Below, in pieces: positions 7,465-17,464 of a stretch of 64,000 nucleotides of DNA (position 1 is its first letter; every line of letters starts with the position of its first letter). The translations under genes were made by a program, and so were the position numbers. The stretch comes from Nocardia arthritidis (GTDB taxonomy: Bacteria > Actinomycetota > Actinomycetes > Mycobacteriales > Mycobacteriaceae): assembly GCF_011801145.1 (NCBI RefSeq), contig NZ_CP046172.1:4588001-4652000 (forward strand), given 5' to 3'. The notes beneath the pieces are model-generated. The model ran no database searches. It was not told where the DNA came from and saw only the letters and a list, made by a program, of their open reading frames with translations.

Positions 7465-8079
7465 TCAGTCGATGAGCGCGGTCAGTGCGACCGCGCTCTC
7501 TGCTGCGTAGTCGTGGTCGATTTCGGAGCGCGTGACGATGCAGTGCTGCGCGAAGCCGGATAGTAGCGCCTGAACCGCCGCCGCCAGCCGCGCGGCCTGC
7601 TCGGGGGTGGTGTGCGCATCCGTCGGCGTGGCGCCGGAATCGATGACGCGATCGGTGAGCAGTCGGGTCAGCGCCGGAATCGCCTGCGGCGACTGGGATT
7701 CCAGCTCGGCGCGCAACTCGTCGTCGCGCAGCGCGGCGGTCAGCGATTCGAGTTCGAAGGTGAAGCGCTTCCTGGCGCGGCTCGTTCCGGTGTGCCCGAG
7801 CATCGCGGCCGCGTAGCCGCGCAGCACCTCGGTGAGCGAGAGCGCCGGATCGGCGAGCGGTTCGAGGGTCGCGTGGAATTCGGTCACCAGCTGCCTGGTC
7901 GCGGCCACCAGCAGGGCCCGTTTGCTGCCGAAGATCGAATAGACCGCGCCGGTGGTGAGACCCGCGTGCTCGGCCAGCGCGCCCAGCCGCGCCGCCTGGT
8001 AGCCGTGTTCGGCGATGTCGGCGATTGCCGCGTCTATCAACGCTTTTCGATTCTTCTCCGTTATCTCGGCACGTCGCAT
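7465..8079 (-). CDS. TetR-family repressor, divergent from the M14 peptidase gene
   Basis: This 204-residue regulator has an N-terminal TetR helix-turn-helix (residues 8-55: NRKALIDAAIADIAEHGYQAARLGALAEHAGLTTGAVYSIFGSKRALL). Its alpha-helical C-terminal ligand domain is of unknown specificity. The gene is divergent from the carboxypeptidase gene. The 125 bp between the starts hold two palindromes of identical architecture, one next to each gene, so it probably represses both itself and the peptidase. That regulatory link is an inference from position and symmetry. Confidence 0.85.
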   Translation of the reverse strand: MRRAEITEKNRKALIDAAIADIAEHGYQAARLGALAEHAGLTTGAVYSIFGSKRALLVAATRQLVTEFHATLEPLADPALSLTEVLRGYAAAMLGHTGTSRARKRFTFELESLTAALRDDELRAELESQSPQAIPALTRLLTDRVIDSGATPTDAHTTPEQAARLAAAVQALLSGFAQHCIVTRSEIDHDYAAESAVALTALID

Positions 8080-8087
8080 CGAGTTAT

Positions 8088-8119
8088 GATAACGCGATTA
8101 TTCAAGTAATCACATTATC
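8088..8119. promoter_or_regulatory. Operator 1 of the TetR/M14 intergenic region
   Basis: Arms GATAACGCGATTA (8088-8100) and TAATCACATTATC (8107-8119) match in 11 of 13 positions around a 6-base spacer. It begins 8 bp upstream of the TetR start codon. The AT-rich palindrome stands out from the GC-rich surroundings. Confidence 0.65.
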
Positions 8120-8160
8120 CGTTGATGCGCCCTGTTCGCCGGTGCGCTCGAGCGAAGCGT

Positions 8161-8192
8161 GATAACGTCATTATTAAAATAACAGAATTATC
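8161..8192. promoter_or_regulatory. Operator 2 of the TetR/M14 intergenic region
   Basis: This site has the same 13-6-13 layout as operator 1: GATAACGTCATTA at 8161-8173 and TAACAGAATTATC at 8180-8192. It ends 12 bp before the peptidase ATG. The two operator centres are 73 bp apart, about seven helical turns, which would put both on one face of the DNA. Confidence 0.65.
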
Positions 8193-8204
8193 TGAAGGGT
8201 CGAG

Positions 8205-9557
8205 ATGACCGGGTTGGACGAAGTCGGCAGGATCGCCGGATCGGTGGACCGCATCGGATCGTTTCCCACGGTGGACGAGCTGAATGCCTACATCGACCAG
8301 CTGGCGCTCGCGTATCCGGGCCGGGTGGCGGTCGCCGAGATCGGCACGTCCCGCAACGGTGATCCGATCCGCTCGGTCCGCGTCGGCTCGGGGGAGCGCC
8401 GGATCGCGGTCTTCGGCAATCCGCATCCGAACGAGCCGATCGGCATGGCCACCATCCGGCATCTGCTCGGCAGAATGATCGCCGACGAGGCGCTGACGCT
8501 CGGTGCCACCTGGTATTTCGTACCGTGCGTCGATCCGGATGGCACCCGGCTGAACGAGGGCTGGTTCGCGGGGCCGCTCACCCGCACCCGGCTGGCGCGC
8601 GAGTTCTACCGGCCCCCGGTGACCGAACAGCCCGAATGGGCGTTCCCGGTGGTCTGGCGGGGTGCGACGATCGGTGCGCCGCTGCCCGAGACCAGGGCGC
8701 TGATGACGCTGATCGACGAGGTCCGGCCCGCGCTGATCGCCTCGCTGCACAATTCCGATTTCGGTGGCGGCTTCTTCTACACCTCGGGCGGGGACGAGTC
8801 GTACTGGGCCGAGCTCACCGAACTGCTGACCGCGTCCGGGATTCCGGTGCACGGCGGCGATCCTGACGCGCCAGGCGCCAAACGGTGGACCACCGGCGTC
8901 TACCAGGTGCCGACCTTCGAAACCATGGCCGAGACGCTGGTCGCCGCCGGAGTGGAGCCGGTGGCCGCGCTCGGTGGCGGCGGCTGCCGCGACTACGGCG
9001 CGAAATACGGTGCGGCCGTGCTGGTTTGCGAGGTGCCGCTATTCCTGGACGCACGGATCACCGATGACACCCCAACCGATCGGGTGCTGCGCGAGGTCAA
9101 TGCCGAATGCGCCGCCGCGTATCGCGAGCTGGCCCGGGTCGGCGGCGCGGTGCTGGTGGGCGTCGCCGCGGAACTGACCGGCGCCAGCCCGTTCGAGCGC
9201 GCGGCGCGCGCCATGGTGACCGCGCTGCCCGGCATCGCCGAGGTGAAAGAGGCCGCGCCGGACCAGGATCGGTTCGCGACCCGCGGCGAGGCATTCACCG
9301 AGGAGTACTCCTGGCTCGGCATGTTCCGGTTGCGGCTCGGCGGCCTGCTGCTACGCCTGCTCGACGGGTTGATCGCCGAGGGCAGCACCGCGGCGGTCAC
9401 GGAGCGCGCGCGATTCGGGGCTATCTTCGACGGCTGGTGCGCCGAGATCGAGCGGCGCGCGCCGGGCGAGCCGGTGCCGGTGGAGCGGCTGGTCGCGATC
9501 CAGGCAAGTGCGATCGTCACGGCGGCACTGCGCCTGCGCGACGGTCTGCCGATTTGA
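8205..9557 (+). CDS. M14-family zinc carboxypeptidase-like protein
   Basis: The 450-residue protein carries the M14 zinc ligands: H74-x-x-E77 in FGNPHPNEP and H182 in SLHNSD, with CVDPDGTRLNEGW between them. The family removes C-terminal residues from peptides or trims peptidoglycan stems. No signal peptide is visible, so the enzyme is probably cytoplasmic. The catalytic Glu expected in the C-terminal half may lie in GAAVLVCEVPLF, but I cannot assign it firmly. GAAGGG precedes the ATG. Control by the divergent TetR regulator is likely, given the operator that ends 12 bp before the start. The substrate is unknown. Confidence 0.8.
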   Translation: MTGLDEVGRIAGSVDRIGSFPTVDELNAYIDQLALAYPGRVAVAEIGTSRNGDPIRSVRVGSGERRIAVFGNPHPNEPIGMATIRHLLGRMIADEALTLGATWYFVPCVDPDGTRLNEGWFAGPLTRTRLAREFYRPPVTEQPEWAFPVVWRGATIGAPLPETRALMTLIDEVRPALIASLHNSDFGGGFFYTSGGDESYWAELTELLTASGIPVHGGDPDAPGAKRWTTGVYQVPTFETMAETLVAAGVEPVAALGGGGCRDYGAKYGAAVLVCEVPLFLDARITDDTPTDRVLREVNAECAAAYRELARVGGAVLVGVAAELTGASPFERAARAMVTALPGIAEVKEAAPDQDRFATRGEAFTEEYSWLGMFRLRLGGLLLRLLDGLIAEGSTAAVTERARFGAIFDGWCAEIERRAPGEPVPVERLVAIQASAIVTAALRLRDGLPI

Positions 9558-9684
9558 ATCGCTGTCTCGGCGTCGTTGGAATGGCGGGTGAACGGCGTGG
9601 GAGGTGCTGCGGCGCTTCGGGCGGACCTCGGCATCCGACGGAAAAATACAGTGACGCACGCGACACAGGTTGCCCCGAGCGAGT

Positions 9685-9694
9685 GGAATTCCGG
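9685..9694. repeat. GGAATTCCGG palindrome upstream of the glycine riboswitch
   Basis: This 10-bp core matches the two copies downstream of ftsR, followed by ACGCTCGG. It lies in the stretch between the M14 peptidase stop and the riboswitch, where the gcvP promoter must be. A TAAACT hexamer at 9705-9710 is a possible -10 without a convincing -35. Confidence 0.35.
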
Positions 9695-9728
9695 ACGCTC
9701 GGCATAAACTGGCGGTGCGTCGTACGTC

Positions 9729-9935
9729 GCGCGGGAGAGTTCCGGACCTCCACAAGAAGTCCGGGCGCCGAAGGAGCAGCACCTCCCCGTCAATCTCTCA
9801 GGCAACAGGGACCGTGCGGACTTCGACGCCTCTGGAAAGCGGTGGCCCGCAAGCATATGCGGAGTCGCCCGCCCATGGGGAAAGGGATAGCTCCCGAATC
9901 TCTCAGGCGCCCACGACAGAGGGGGAGGGCTGGTA
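9729..9935 (+). ncRNA. Tandem glycine riboswitch upstream of gcvP
   Basis: Two consecutive glycine-aptamer signatures are readable. The first runs from GCGGGAGAG (about 9731) through GCCGAAGGAGCAG to ATCTCTCAGGCAACAGGGAC near 9792-9812. The second starts with CTCTGGAAAGC (about 9830) and ends with ATCTCTCAGGCGCCCACGACAGAG near 9898-9921. Tandem aptamers ahead of gcv genes are the classic form, bind glycine and usually turn expression on. The boundaries are approximate. A perfect hairpin at 9939-9957 then leads into the gcvP ribosome-binding site, so control of translation or termination there is plausible. Confidence 0.88.
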
Positions 9936-9938
9936 CCC

Positions 9939-9957
9939 GTCGACCCCTGCGGTCGAC
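9939..9957 (+). promoter_or_regulatory. Hairpin in the riboswitch expression platform
   Basis: GTCGACC at 9939-9945 pairs perfectly with GGTCGAC at 9951-9957 around a CCTGC loop. It lies between the second aptamer and the gcvP Shine-Dalgarno sequence (GGGAG, 9971-9975). It is a candidate switching element; no T-run follows. Confidence 0.5.
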
Positions 9958-9980
9958 CCGCCCGACCATTGGGAGCTGCC

Positions 9981-12785
<2,805 letters not shown>

Positions 12786-12790
12786 ATCGT

Positions 12791-12826
12791 GTTCCGGCGC
12801 GCGGCTTCCCTTCCGTGCGCCGGAAC
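12791..12826. terminator. Hairpin between convergent gcvP and SRPBCC genes
   Basis: GTTCCGGCGC at 12791-12800 pairs perfectly with GCGCCGGAAC at 12817-12826 around a 16-base loop. It lies in the 49-bp gap between two convergent stop codons, so it probably serves as a bidirectional terminator, although no T-run is present. Confidence 0.55.
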
Positions 12827-12834
12827 GCTCACGT

Positions 12835-13314
12835 TCAGGCGGCCACCGCCTCGGCGTAGGTGTTCGCCATACCGGGCCAACCGCCCTCGCCGCCGACGCT
12901 GTCGCGCATGGCCTCCCAGCCCTTGCCGTGGTTCTCGAATTCCGAATGGACCAGCGTCACCGCGGTGCGGCCGGGCTCGAGCGGTTCGAAGGTGACATCG
13001 ACCCGGCTGGCCCGTGCCGGATCCGGATCGTGCTGCCAATCCAGGCCGATCTCCCAGGAGAAGGCGAAGTGGCGCGGCGGATCCCACACCAGCACGGTGC
13101 CCCATGCGCATTCGGTGCCGTCGGCCTCGCGGCCGAAACACCGCCCGCCCGCGCGCGGTTCGACGACCTCCTCGGCGAGCTGTCCCTTGCCGATGTGATG
13201 GCCGCGGGGCCACCAGCTGTCGATGCCCGTGGTGAACACCTCGTATGCCCGTTCGGGCGGAGCGTCGACGGTGAGTTCGACGCGAATCTCCTTGTCGCTC
13301 AACTGCTGTGTCAT
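12835..13314 (-). CDS. SRPBCC (AHSA1/START-like) domain protein
   Basis: The 159-residue protein has the AHSA1/SRPBCC fold pattern: an N-terminal strand and helix (IRVELTVDAPPERAYEVFTTGIDSWWP), a WDPPRHFAFSWE strand, and a C-terminal HSEFENHGKGWEAMRDSV helix. Such proteins bind hydrophobic ligands or act as stress co-chaperones. Its ATG overlaps the ArsR stop codon as ATGA, so the two are translated from one mRNA. ArsR-AHSA1 pairs are common in actinobacteria, and the regulator probably controls this protein. Ligand unknown. Confidence 0.82.
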   Translation of the reverse strand: MTQQLSDKEIRVELTVDAPPERAYEVFTTGIDSWWPRGHHIGKGQLAEEVVEPRAGGRCFGREADGTECAWGTVLVWDPPRHFAFSWEIGLDWQHDPDPARASRVDVTFEPLEPGRTAVTLVHSEFENHGKGWEAMRDSVGGEGGWPGMANTYAEAVAA

Positions 13315-13631
13315 TGCTGGTCCTTTTCTCGCTGGTTCACCTGTTGCTGAAAGGCCGACATGGCCGTCGACCAGAACTGCGTGAAGTACGCCCGGAGCGC
13401 GTCGATGCCCTGCGGATTCAGCCGGTACACCCGCCTGGTGCCGATCGCCTCGTCGATCACCAAACCGGCCTCCTTGAGCACCTTGAGGTGCTGCGATACC
13501 GCCGGTCTGCTCACCGGCAGTTCGCTCGCCAGTTCGCCGACCGCGCACGCGCCCTTGCCGAGCCGCTCGAAGATCGCCCGCCGGGTCGGGTCGCCCAGCG
13601 CGTCGAGCGCCTTGTCTCGGTAAGCCTCCAC
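13311..13631 (-). CDS. ArsR-family winged-helix regulator
   Basis: This 106-residue regulator has a winged helix over residues 5-75 (ALDALGDPTRRAIFERLGKGACAVGELASEL, then RPAVSQHLKVLKEAGLV). It lacks the paired cysteines of metal-sensing ArsR proteins. The start is GTG, with no Shine-Dalgarno sequence but a -10 hexamer eight bases upstream, so the mRNA is probably leaderless. A perfect palindrome covers that -10, which points to autorepression. It is co-transcribed with the SRPBCC gene. Confidence 0.85.
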   Translation of the reverse strand: MEAYRDKALDALGDPTRRAIFERLGKGACAVGELASELPVSRPAVSQHLKVLKEAGLVIDEAIGTRRVYRLNPQGIDALRAYFTQFWSTAMSAFQQQVNQREKDQQ

Positions 13632-13634
13632 GAA

Positions 13635-13668
13635 CCGTAAGTGTAGACTTACGGATATGGGTTGTCCA
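13635..13668 (-). promoter_or_regulatory. arsR promoter with overlapping palindromic operator
   Basis: On the minus strand a -35 TGGACA (13663-13668) lies 17 bases from a -10 TACACT (13640-13645), which is eight bases ahead of the GTG. The palindrome CCGTAAGT-GTAG-ACTTACGG at 13635-13654 is perfect and covers the -10. A dimer bound here would block RNA polymerase. Confidence 0.65.
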
Positions 13669-13694
13669 GGGCGCGCGGCGGGTGTGTGCGCGGT

Positions 13695-15368
13695 TTACGG
13701 CTTGGTCAGCGCGTTGACCACGGCGGTGCCGAACGCGATGTCGTCGGAGGAGGCCAGACGGGTGTATGCGCCATGGGTCCGCTGGGCGAGCGTCTGGAGC
13801 GTGTCGGTGCCCTGGCCGCCGATCACGATGACGTCCACCCGCACCGGATGGGCCGGATCGGTGGACGCGGCGATATCGGCGAGCAGTTTGGCGCCGGTGA
13901 CGGGGGAGTCGTCGTTCGGGCCGTCGGTGATGAGCAGGATCGAATTCGTCCGTCCCGCCGTGTAATTGGTGATCGCGCTACGATACGCGGCGACCAGCGT
14001 CGGATACGCCTGATCCCCCTTGAGTTCGGCGGCGTGCACGGCGTTGAGCGCGGTGGTGATGGATGCGCGCTGCTCCGCGGTGAGCGGCGCGGTGGCCACC
14101 TGCACCTTGTACGGCGTGGTGCCGTCGAGGTTCTTGCCGTAGGTCCAGATGCCGAGGCCGAAATCCGGCGGCATCACGTTGATCGTGGAATGCAGTGCGC
14201 CGATGACGTTGGCGAGTTTGGTGGCCGAGCCGTCGGTGGCGGACATCGATGCGGAGACGTCGAGCAGCACCGTCGACTGCACGCCGAGCACCGGGTTGGC
14301 CAGGGTGGCGCGCACCTTGTCCAGCGCGGGGCGCGGCGGCACCGGGACATTCGGCGCGGGCGCCGCGAATCCGGCGGCGGTGAAGGCCTGCGCCTGTTCG
14401 GGGGCGCGCAAATAGTCGGCGAATACGCCCGCGATGAGGTTCTGCGTCTTGTCCACCCACGGGCCCGACATCACCGCGGCCGGGTAGTCGGCGACCGGCG
14501 CGGCGCCCGCCGGTTTGAATTCCGCCGGTCCGGCAAGGGCCTTCACCTGCTGCTCGGTGGCGGCGACGGCGTGGATCGGGGCGTTCTGCGGTTGGCCGCC
14601 GCCGGCGAGCGCGATGAGCGCGCCGGAGGTGTCGGTCGAATCGGGTGCGTTCGCGGCCAGCCCGGAAATGGCGGACACCACCTGCCCGGACTGCGCGGCC
14701 GCCTCGGACAGCGGATCGGCCCCGGACACCGCGGAGCCCACCGCGGCGAGCGCGGCGACGGTGGCGTCGCCCTGCGGCAGCGCCAGCCGCAGCCCGGACC
14801 AGCCGGGCAGGCCGATATCGCTCAGCGACCCCTGTTGCAGCCTCGGCAGATCCGACCAGGTGATCTTGGCCTGCTCCAACGCCTTTCGGAGATCATCGGG
14901 GACCGCGATGACGATCGGGCTCGACGCCACGGAGGCCGGGGCGCCCTCGATGAGCCCGGGCACCCGCATCGATTCGATCGAGCGGCCGGAGTCGGCGATC
15001 CACAGCGCGGGTTCGGGTCCGAGCGCGGGATCCCACGGCTTGCCGGAGGTGAAGGCGGCGACCATACCGGCGGACGGTCGAGCCGTCACCTGTACCTGCG
15101 CGCAATGGTCGCGGACCTTCGGCTTGGTCGCGTTGTATTTGTCCGCGGCGGCGCGCACCGGACCCGCGATATCCGGATCGACGGTGACGTACAGCGTCGC
15201 GGGCCCCTCGACGCATTCGGCCGCGGCCGACCGGTCGTTGTTCGCCGCCTGGTCCCGCAACCAGAACCAGCCGAAAACCGCCACCGCGAGTAGCAGAATG
15301 GCCACCACTGCGATAACCGGACCTTTGCTGATACCTCGGGACCTGGCTCCGCTGCGATGTGTGCCCAC
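13695..15368 (-). CDS. Membrane-anchored substrate-binding/VWA-domain fusion protein
   Basis: This protein of about 557 residues has one N-terminal membrane helix (GPVIAVVAILLLAVAVFGWFWL). An extracytoplasmic binding-protein-like region of about 300 residues follows (TLYVTVDPDIAGPVRAAADKYN, GKPWDPALGPEPALWIADS, SSPIVIAVPDDL). The C-terminal von Willebrand factor A domain has an intact metal site: DVSASMS, then the later Thr and ITDGPND. The layout suggests a cell-surface protein that binds a ligand or partner protein through Mg2+. The start is ambiguous: the GTG at 15368 has TACACT eight bases upstream and fits a leaderless mRNA, while a GTG at 15389 adds seven residues. No operon partner is evident. 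Confidence 0.75.
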   Translation of the reverse strand: MGTHRSGARSRGISKGPVIAVVAILLLAVAVFGWFWLRDQAANNDRSAAAECVEGPATLYVTVDPDIAGPVRAAADKYNATKPKVRDHCAQVQVTARPSAGMVAAFTSGKPWDPALGPEPALWIADSGRSIESMRVPGLIEGAPASVASSPIVIAVPDDLRKALEQAKITWSDLPRLQQGSLSDIGLPGWSGLRLALPQGDATVAALAAVGSAVSGADPLSEAAAQSGQVVSAISGLAANAPDSTDTSGALIALAGGGQPQNAPIHAVAATEQQVKALAGPAEFKPAGAAPVADYPAAVMSGPWVDKTQNLIAGVFADYLRAPEQAQAFTAAGFAAPAPNVPVPPRPALDKVRATLANPVLGVQSTVLLDVSASMSATDGSATKLANVIGALHSTINVMPPDFGLGIWTYGKNLDGTTPYKVQVATAPLTAEQRASITTALNAVHAAELKGDQAYPTLVAAYRSAITNYTAGRTNSILLITDGPNDDSPVTGAKLLADIAASTDPAHPVRVDVIVIGGQGTDTLQTLAQRTHGAYTRLASSDDIAFGTAVVNALTKP

Positions 15369-15376
15369 GGTGCAAC

Positions 15377-15382
15377 AGTGTA
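15377..15382 (-). promoter_or_regulatory. -10 hexamer of the VWA-protein gene
   Basis: TACACT on the minus strand lies eight bases before the GTG at 15368, the same geometry as at the arsR gene. No good -35 is visible 17 bases further upstream. Confidence 0.35.
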
Positions 15383-15474
15383 GGTTCACCCACCATTAGC
15401 GGATCGGCCGAGTGGCCCGTGCCGAGCGGATCCTCGGCGCGCCGCCCCCCGAATCGCCGGATGGCGCGCCGCGC

Positions 15475-15747
15475 TCATTCGCGGATCATCTTCCCTCGGT
15501 CGAATTCGTGCCCGCCCCACACACCGGACTGGCCGGTGCGCGCGGCGAATTCGAAACATCCGGTGCGGATCGGGCAATCCGCGCAGATCTTCCTGGCGTA
15601 CGCGAAATCCTGCGACGGATACGGGAACCAGGCCTCGTGGTTCGGGTCGCCCCGGCAGGCCGCGCGATGCCAGCCGCCGCTGTCGGAGAGCGGGAGCAGG
15701 TCGGTCAGTGCCGGTTCGGCGAGGGTGGTTGTCGGTGCGGAGATCAT
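15475..15747 (-). CDS. WhiB-family iron-sulfur transcription factor
   Basis: The 90-residue protein has the four cysteines that ligate the WhiB 4Fe-4S cluster: C31, C55-x2-C58 and C64. The beta-turn motif GVWGG at 75-79 and a basic C-terminus (DRGKMIRE) follow. WhiB-like proteins bind the primary sigma factor and respond to redox, NO or cell-cycle signals. Which WhiB subclass this is I cannot say. The ATG at 15747 is preceded by a strong AGGAGAGG site. It follows the HNH gene by 23 bp on the same strand, so the two are probably co-transcribed. Confidence 0.9.
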   Translation of the reverse strand: MISAPTTTLAEPALTDLLPLSDSGGWHRAACRGDPNHEAWFPYPSQDFAYARKICADCPIRTGCFEFAARTGQSGVWGGHEFDRGKMIRE

Positions 15748-15770
15748 GGCGTACCTCTCCTTTCTCCGGT

Positions 15771-16331
15771 TCAAGTGGCCGCGGCGAGCTGTTTCCAGAT
15801 GCGCCGCTGGGTCTTCGCGAGGTGATTGGGTGCCTTCGGTTCCCAGAGCAGCCGCATCCCGGCCTCCTCCGGGGTGCGGTCGGCCTTGGCCGTATTGCAC
15901 GGCGCGCAGCAGGCGACCAGGTTGCTCCAGGTGTTGGGGCCGCCCCGGCTGCGCGGCCGGACGTGGTCGACCGTGCGGGCCCAGCCCGCGCAGTAACCGC
16001 ACCGGTGGTTGTCCCGGCGCAGCACGCCGGCCAGGGTGGCCCGGCTTTCGTCGTGCGGGCGCACCACATGCTTCAGGTAGACGTAGCGCAGCAGCCGGAT
16101 GGTCTCCGGCAACACCAGCTCGAGGTGCTGGGAACGGATCGGGAAGCGCGGCTCGCGTTCGGCGATGGTTTCGGCGGCCCCGGCCAGCAGCAGCACGATG
16201 GCGCGTTCGGCCGGAATCTCGTCCAGCGCTTCGTAACTGGCGTTGAGCACCAGCACCGGGGTGTTTATCCAATTGTCGACGGTCAGCACCGCGGGTGCGG
16301 CGGCACGATGAAAGATCATGGGAATCACCAT
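15771..16331 (-). CDS. HNH endonuclease-family protein
   Basis: The 186-residue protein ends with an HNH nuclease domain. CGYCAGWARTVDHVRPRSRGG and the following NTWSNLVACCAPCN carry the two zinc-binding CxxC pairs and the His-Asn-His catalytic residues. The N-terminal half (VLVLNASYEALDEIPAERAIVLLLAGAAE) is the conserved extension of the free-standing actinobacterial HNH family. The biological role is unknown; DNA repair or recombination roles are suggested for relatives. The ATG at 16331 is chosen, with another ATG four codons on. It heads an operon with the WhiB gene. The 300 bp upstream hold no gene I can support. Confidence 0.82.
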   Translation of the reverse strand: MVIPMIFHRAAAPAVLTVDNWINTPVLVLNASYEALDEIPAERAIVLLLAGAAETIAEREPRFPIRSQHLELVLPETIRLLRYVYLKHVVRPHDESRATLAGVLRRDNHRCGYCAGWARTVDHVRPRSRGGPNTWSNLVACCAPCNTAKADRTPEEAGMRLLWEPKAPNHLAKTQRRIWKQLAAAT

Positions 16332-16634
16332 GTTTCGAAGAGAATTGAGCGAAAGTGGGTGTCGGGCCGGTCAGTTATCGGCGAAGCCGAGATCGGGCCG
16401 GCGGTCGCGGCATGAGTCGTTCATCGATTGCCGCGACGCGATACGCTCTCGGGCAATGTTTTTCACTGGTTTCAAAACCGCTTCCTCCTTCCCGGTGCTC
16501 GGCATTTCCGGAAAACCCTCTGCTCAGCGACCACCGCGCGACGCGGTGATCTTCGTCGAAACCCATGGTGGCACAGCGGCCCGCCGTTGTCGGGTCATTT
16601 TTTGACCGGCCCGTGACCTGGTCCGGAACGCGTC
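16332..16634. other. Gap upstream of the HNH-WhiB operon
   Basis: Short open frames on both strands have no family resemblance or good ribosome-binding sites. The only structure I see is a small palindrome, GGTCA-TTTTT-TGACC, at 16593-16607. The HNH promoter must lie here but I could not identify it. Confidence 0.4.
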
Positions 16635-16660
16635 GAGGCCCCCTTCGGAAAGGGGGCCTC
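16635..16660 (-). terminator. Strong hairpin at the end of the catabolic operon
   Basis: GAGGCCCCCTT at 16635-16645 pairs perfectly with AAGGGGGCCTC at 16650-16660 around a CGGA tetraloop. It lies 12 bp after the cyclase stop codon and is the probable terminator of the minus-strand operon. No T-run follows, as is common in actinobacteria. Confidence 0.7.
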
Positions 16661-16672
16661 GATGGTGAACGC

Positions 16673-17464
16673 TCAGTCGACGAACGCGACGACGCGGGCG
16701 GGCGCCGCGCTGGTGCCGATCAGTTTGATCGGGAAGAAGCCGACGGTGAATCCGGTCGGCGGCAGCTCGGCCAGGTTGTCCATCTGCTGGACGATGAACG
16801 CCTCCTTGTCCCGGATGGCGTAGTGGCCGTCCCAGATGTGGCTCGGGTCACCGGTTTTCCGGTAGGCCTCGACCATGGCCGGGATCGGCCGGTCCCAGCC
16901 GATCGCGTCGGTGCCCAGGATCTTCGCGCCCCGGCCGGTGAGGAAGCGGGTGCCGTCGCCGGACATCCCAGGGTAGTCGAAGTACGCGGGATCGCTGATA
17001 GCGAATCGCTCCTGCCCGGTGCGGATGAGCACCGCGTCGCCGGGACGGATATCGCGCCCGGTCGCGTCGATCGCGGCCGCGAGCGCGTCGACCGGAATCG
17101 CCTCGCCCGGCCTGGCCCACTCGCGGACATCCAAAACCATGCCGGGTGCGAGGAGTTCGGACAGCTCGATCTGGTCGATGGTGCGGGCCGGGCGACCCTC
17201 GCTGACGCTGCCGGAATGCCATGGCGCGTCGACGTGTGTGCCGCAGTGGGTGCCGAATTGGTTGAGCATCTCGCCCGCGCTGCCCTCGCCGCCGGGCAGA
17301 TCCTCGGGACCGCAGCCGAAATACCGCATGAGCATGTCGCGCCCGGCTCCGGTGTGGGTGTACCACTCGACGGTCGGACCGACGATCATGGCCAGCTCGG
17401 GTGTCGGCACCGCATCGCGGAAGGCGGGGTCGATGGGGTAGGTGAGATCGATGAGGCGCGTCAT
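16673..17464 (-). CDS. Cyclase-family (kynurenine formamidase-like) metal-dependent hydrolase
   Basis: The 263-residue protein carries the family metal motif HxGTHxDxPxH as H73-CGTH-VDAPW-H83. The family hydrolyses amide, lactone or cyclic bonds with Mn/Zn and includes kynurenine formamidase and isatin hydrolase. Here it is the last gene of the FAH-thiolase-ligase operon, and its start overlaps the ligase stop as ATGA. It probably opens a ring or hydrolyses an intermediate of that pathway. The substrate cannot be named from sequence. Confidence 0.82.
   Translation of the reverse strand: MTRLIDLTYPIDPAFRDAVPTPELAMIVGPTVEWYTHTGAGRDMLMRYFGCGPEDLPGGEGSAGEMLNQFGTHCGTHVDAPWHSGSVSEGRPARTIDQIELSELLAPGMVLDVREWARPGEAIPVDALAAAIDATGRDIRPGDAVLIRTGQERFAISDPAYFDYPGMSGDGTRFLTGRGAKILGTDAIGWDRPIPAMVEAYRKTGDPSHIWDGHYAIRDKEAFIVQQMDNLAELPPTGFTVGFFPIKLIGTSAAPARVVAFVD

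Noticed and set aside
13662..15293. A 543-codon plus-strand frame opposite the VWA-domain protein
   Set aside because: It is Gly/Arg-rich with no domain; the minus-strand frame has a membrane helix and VWA metal site.
16318..16605. A 95-codon plus-strand frame ahead of the cyclase terminator
   Set aside because: It starts inside the HNH gene on the other strand and has no conserved features.
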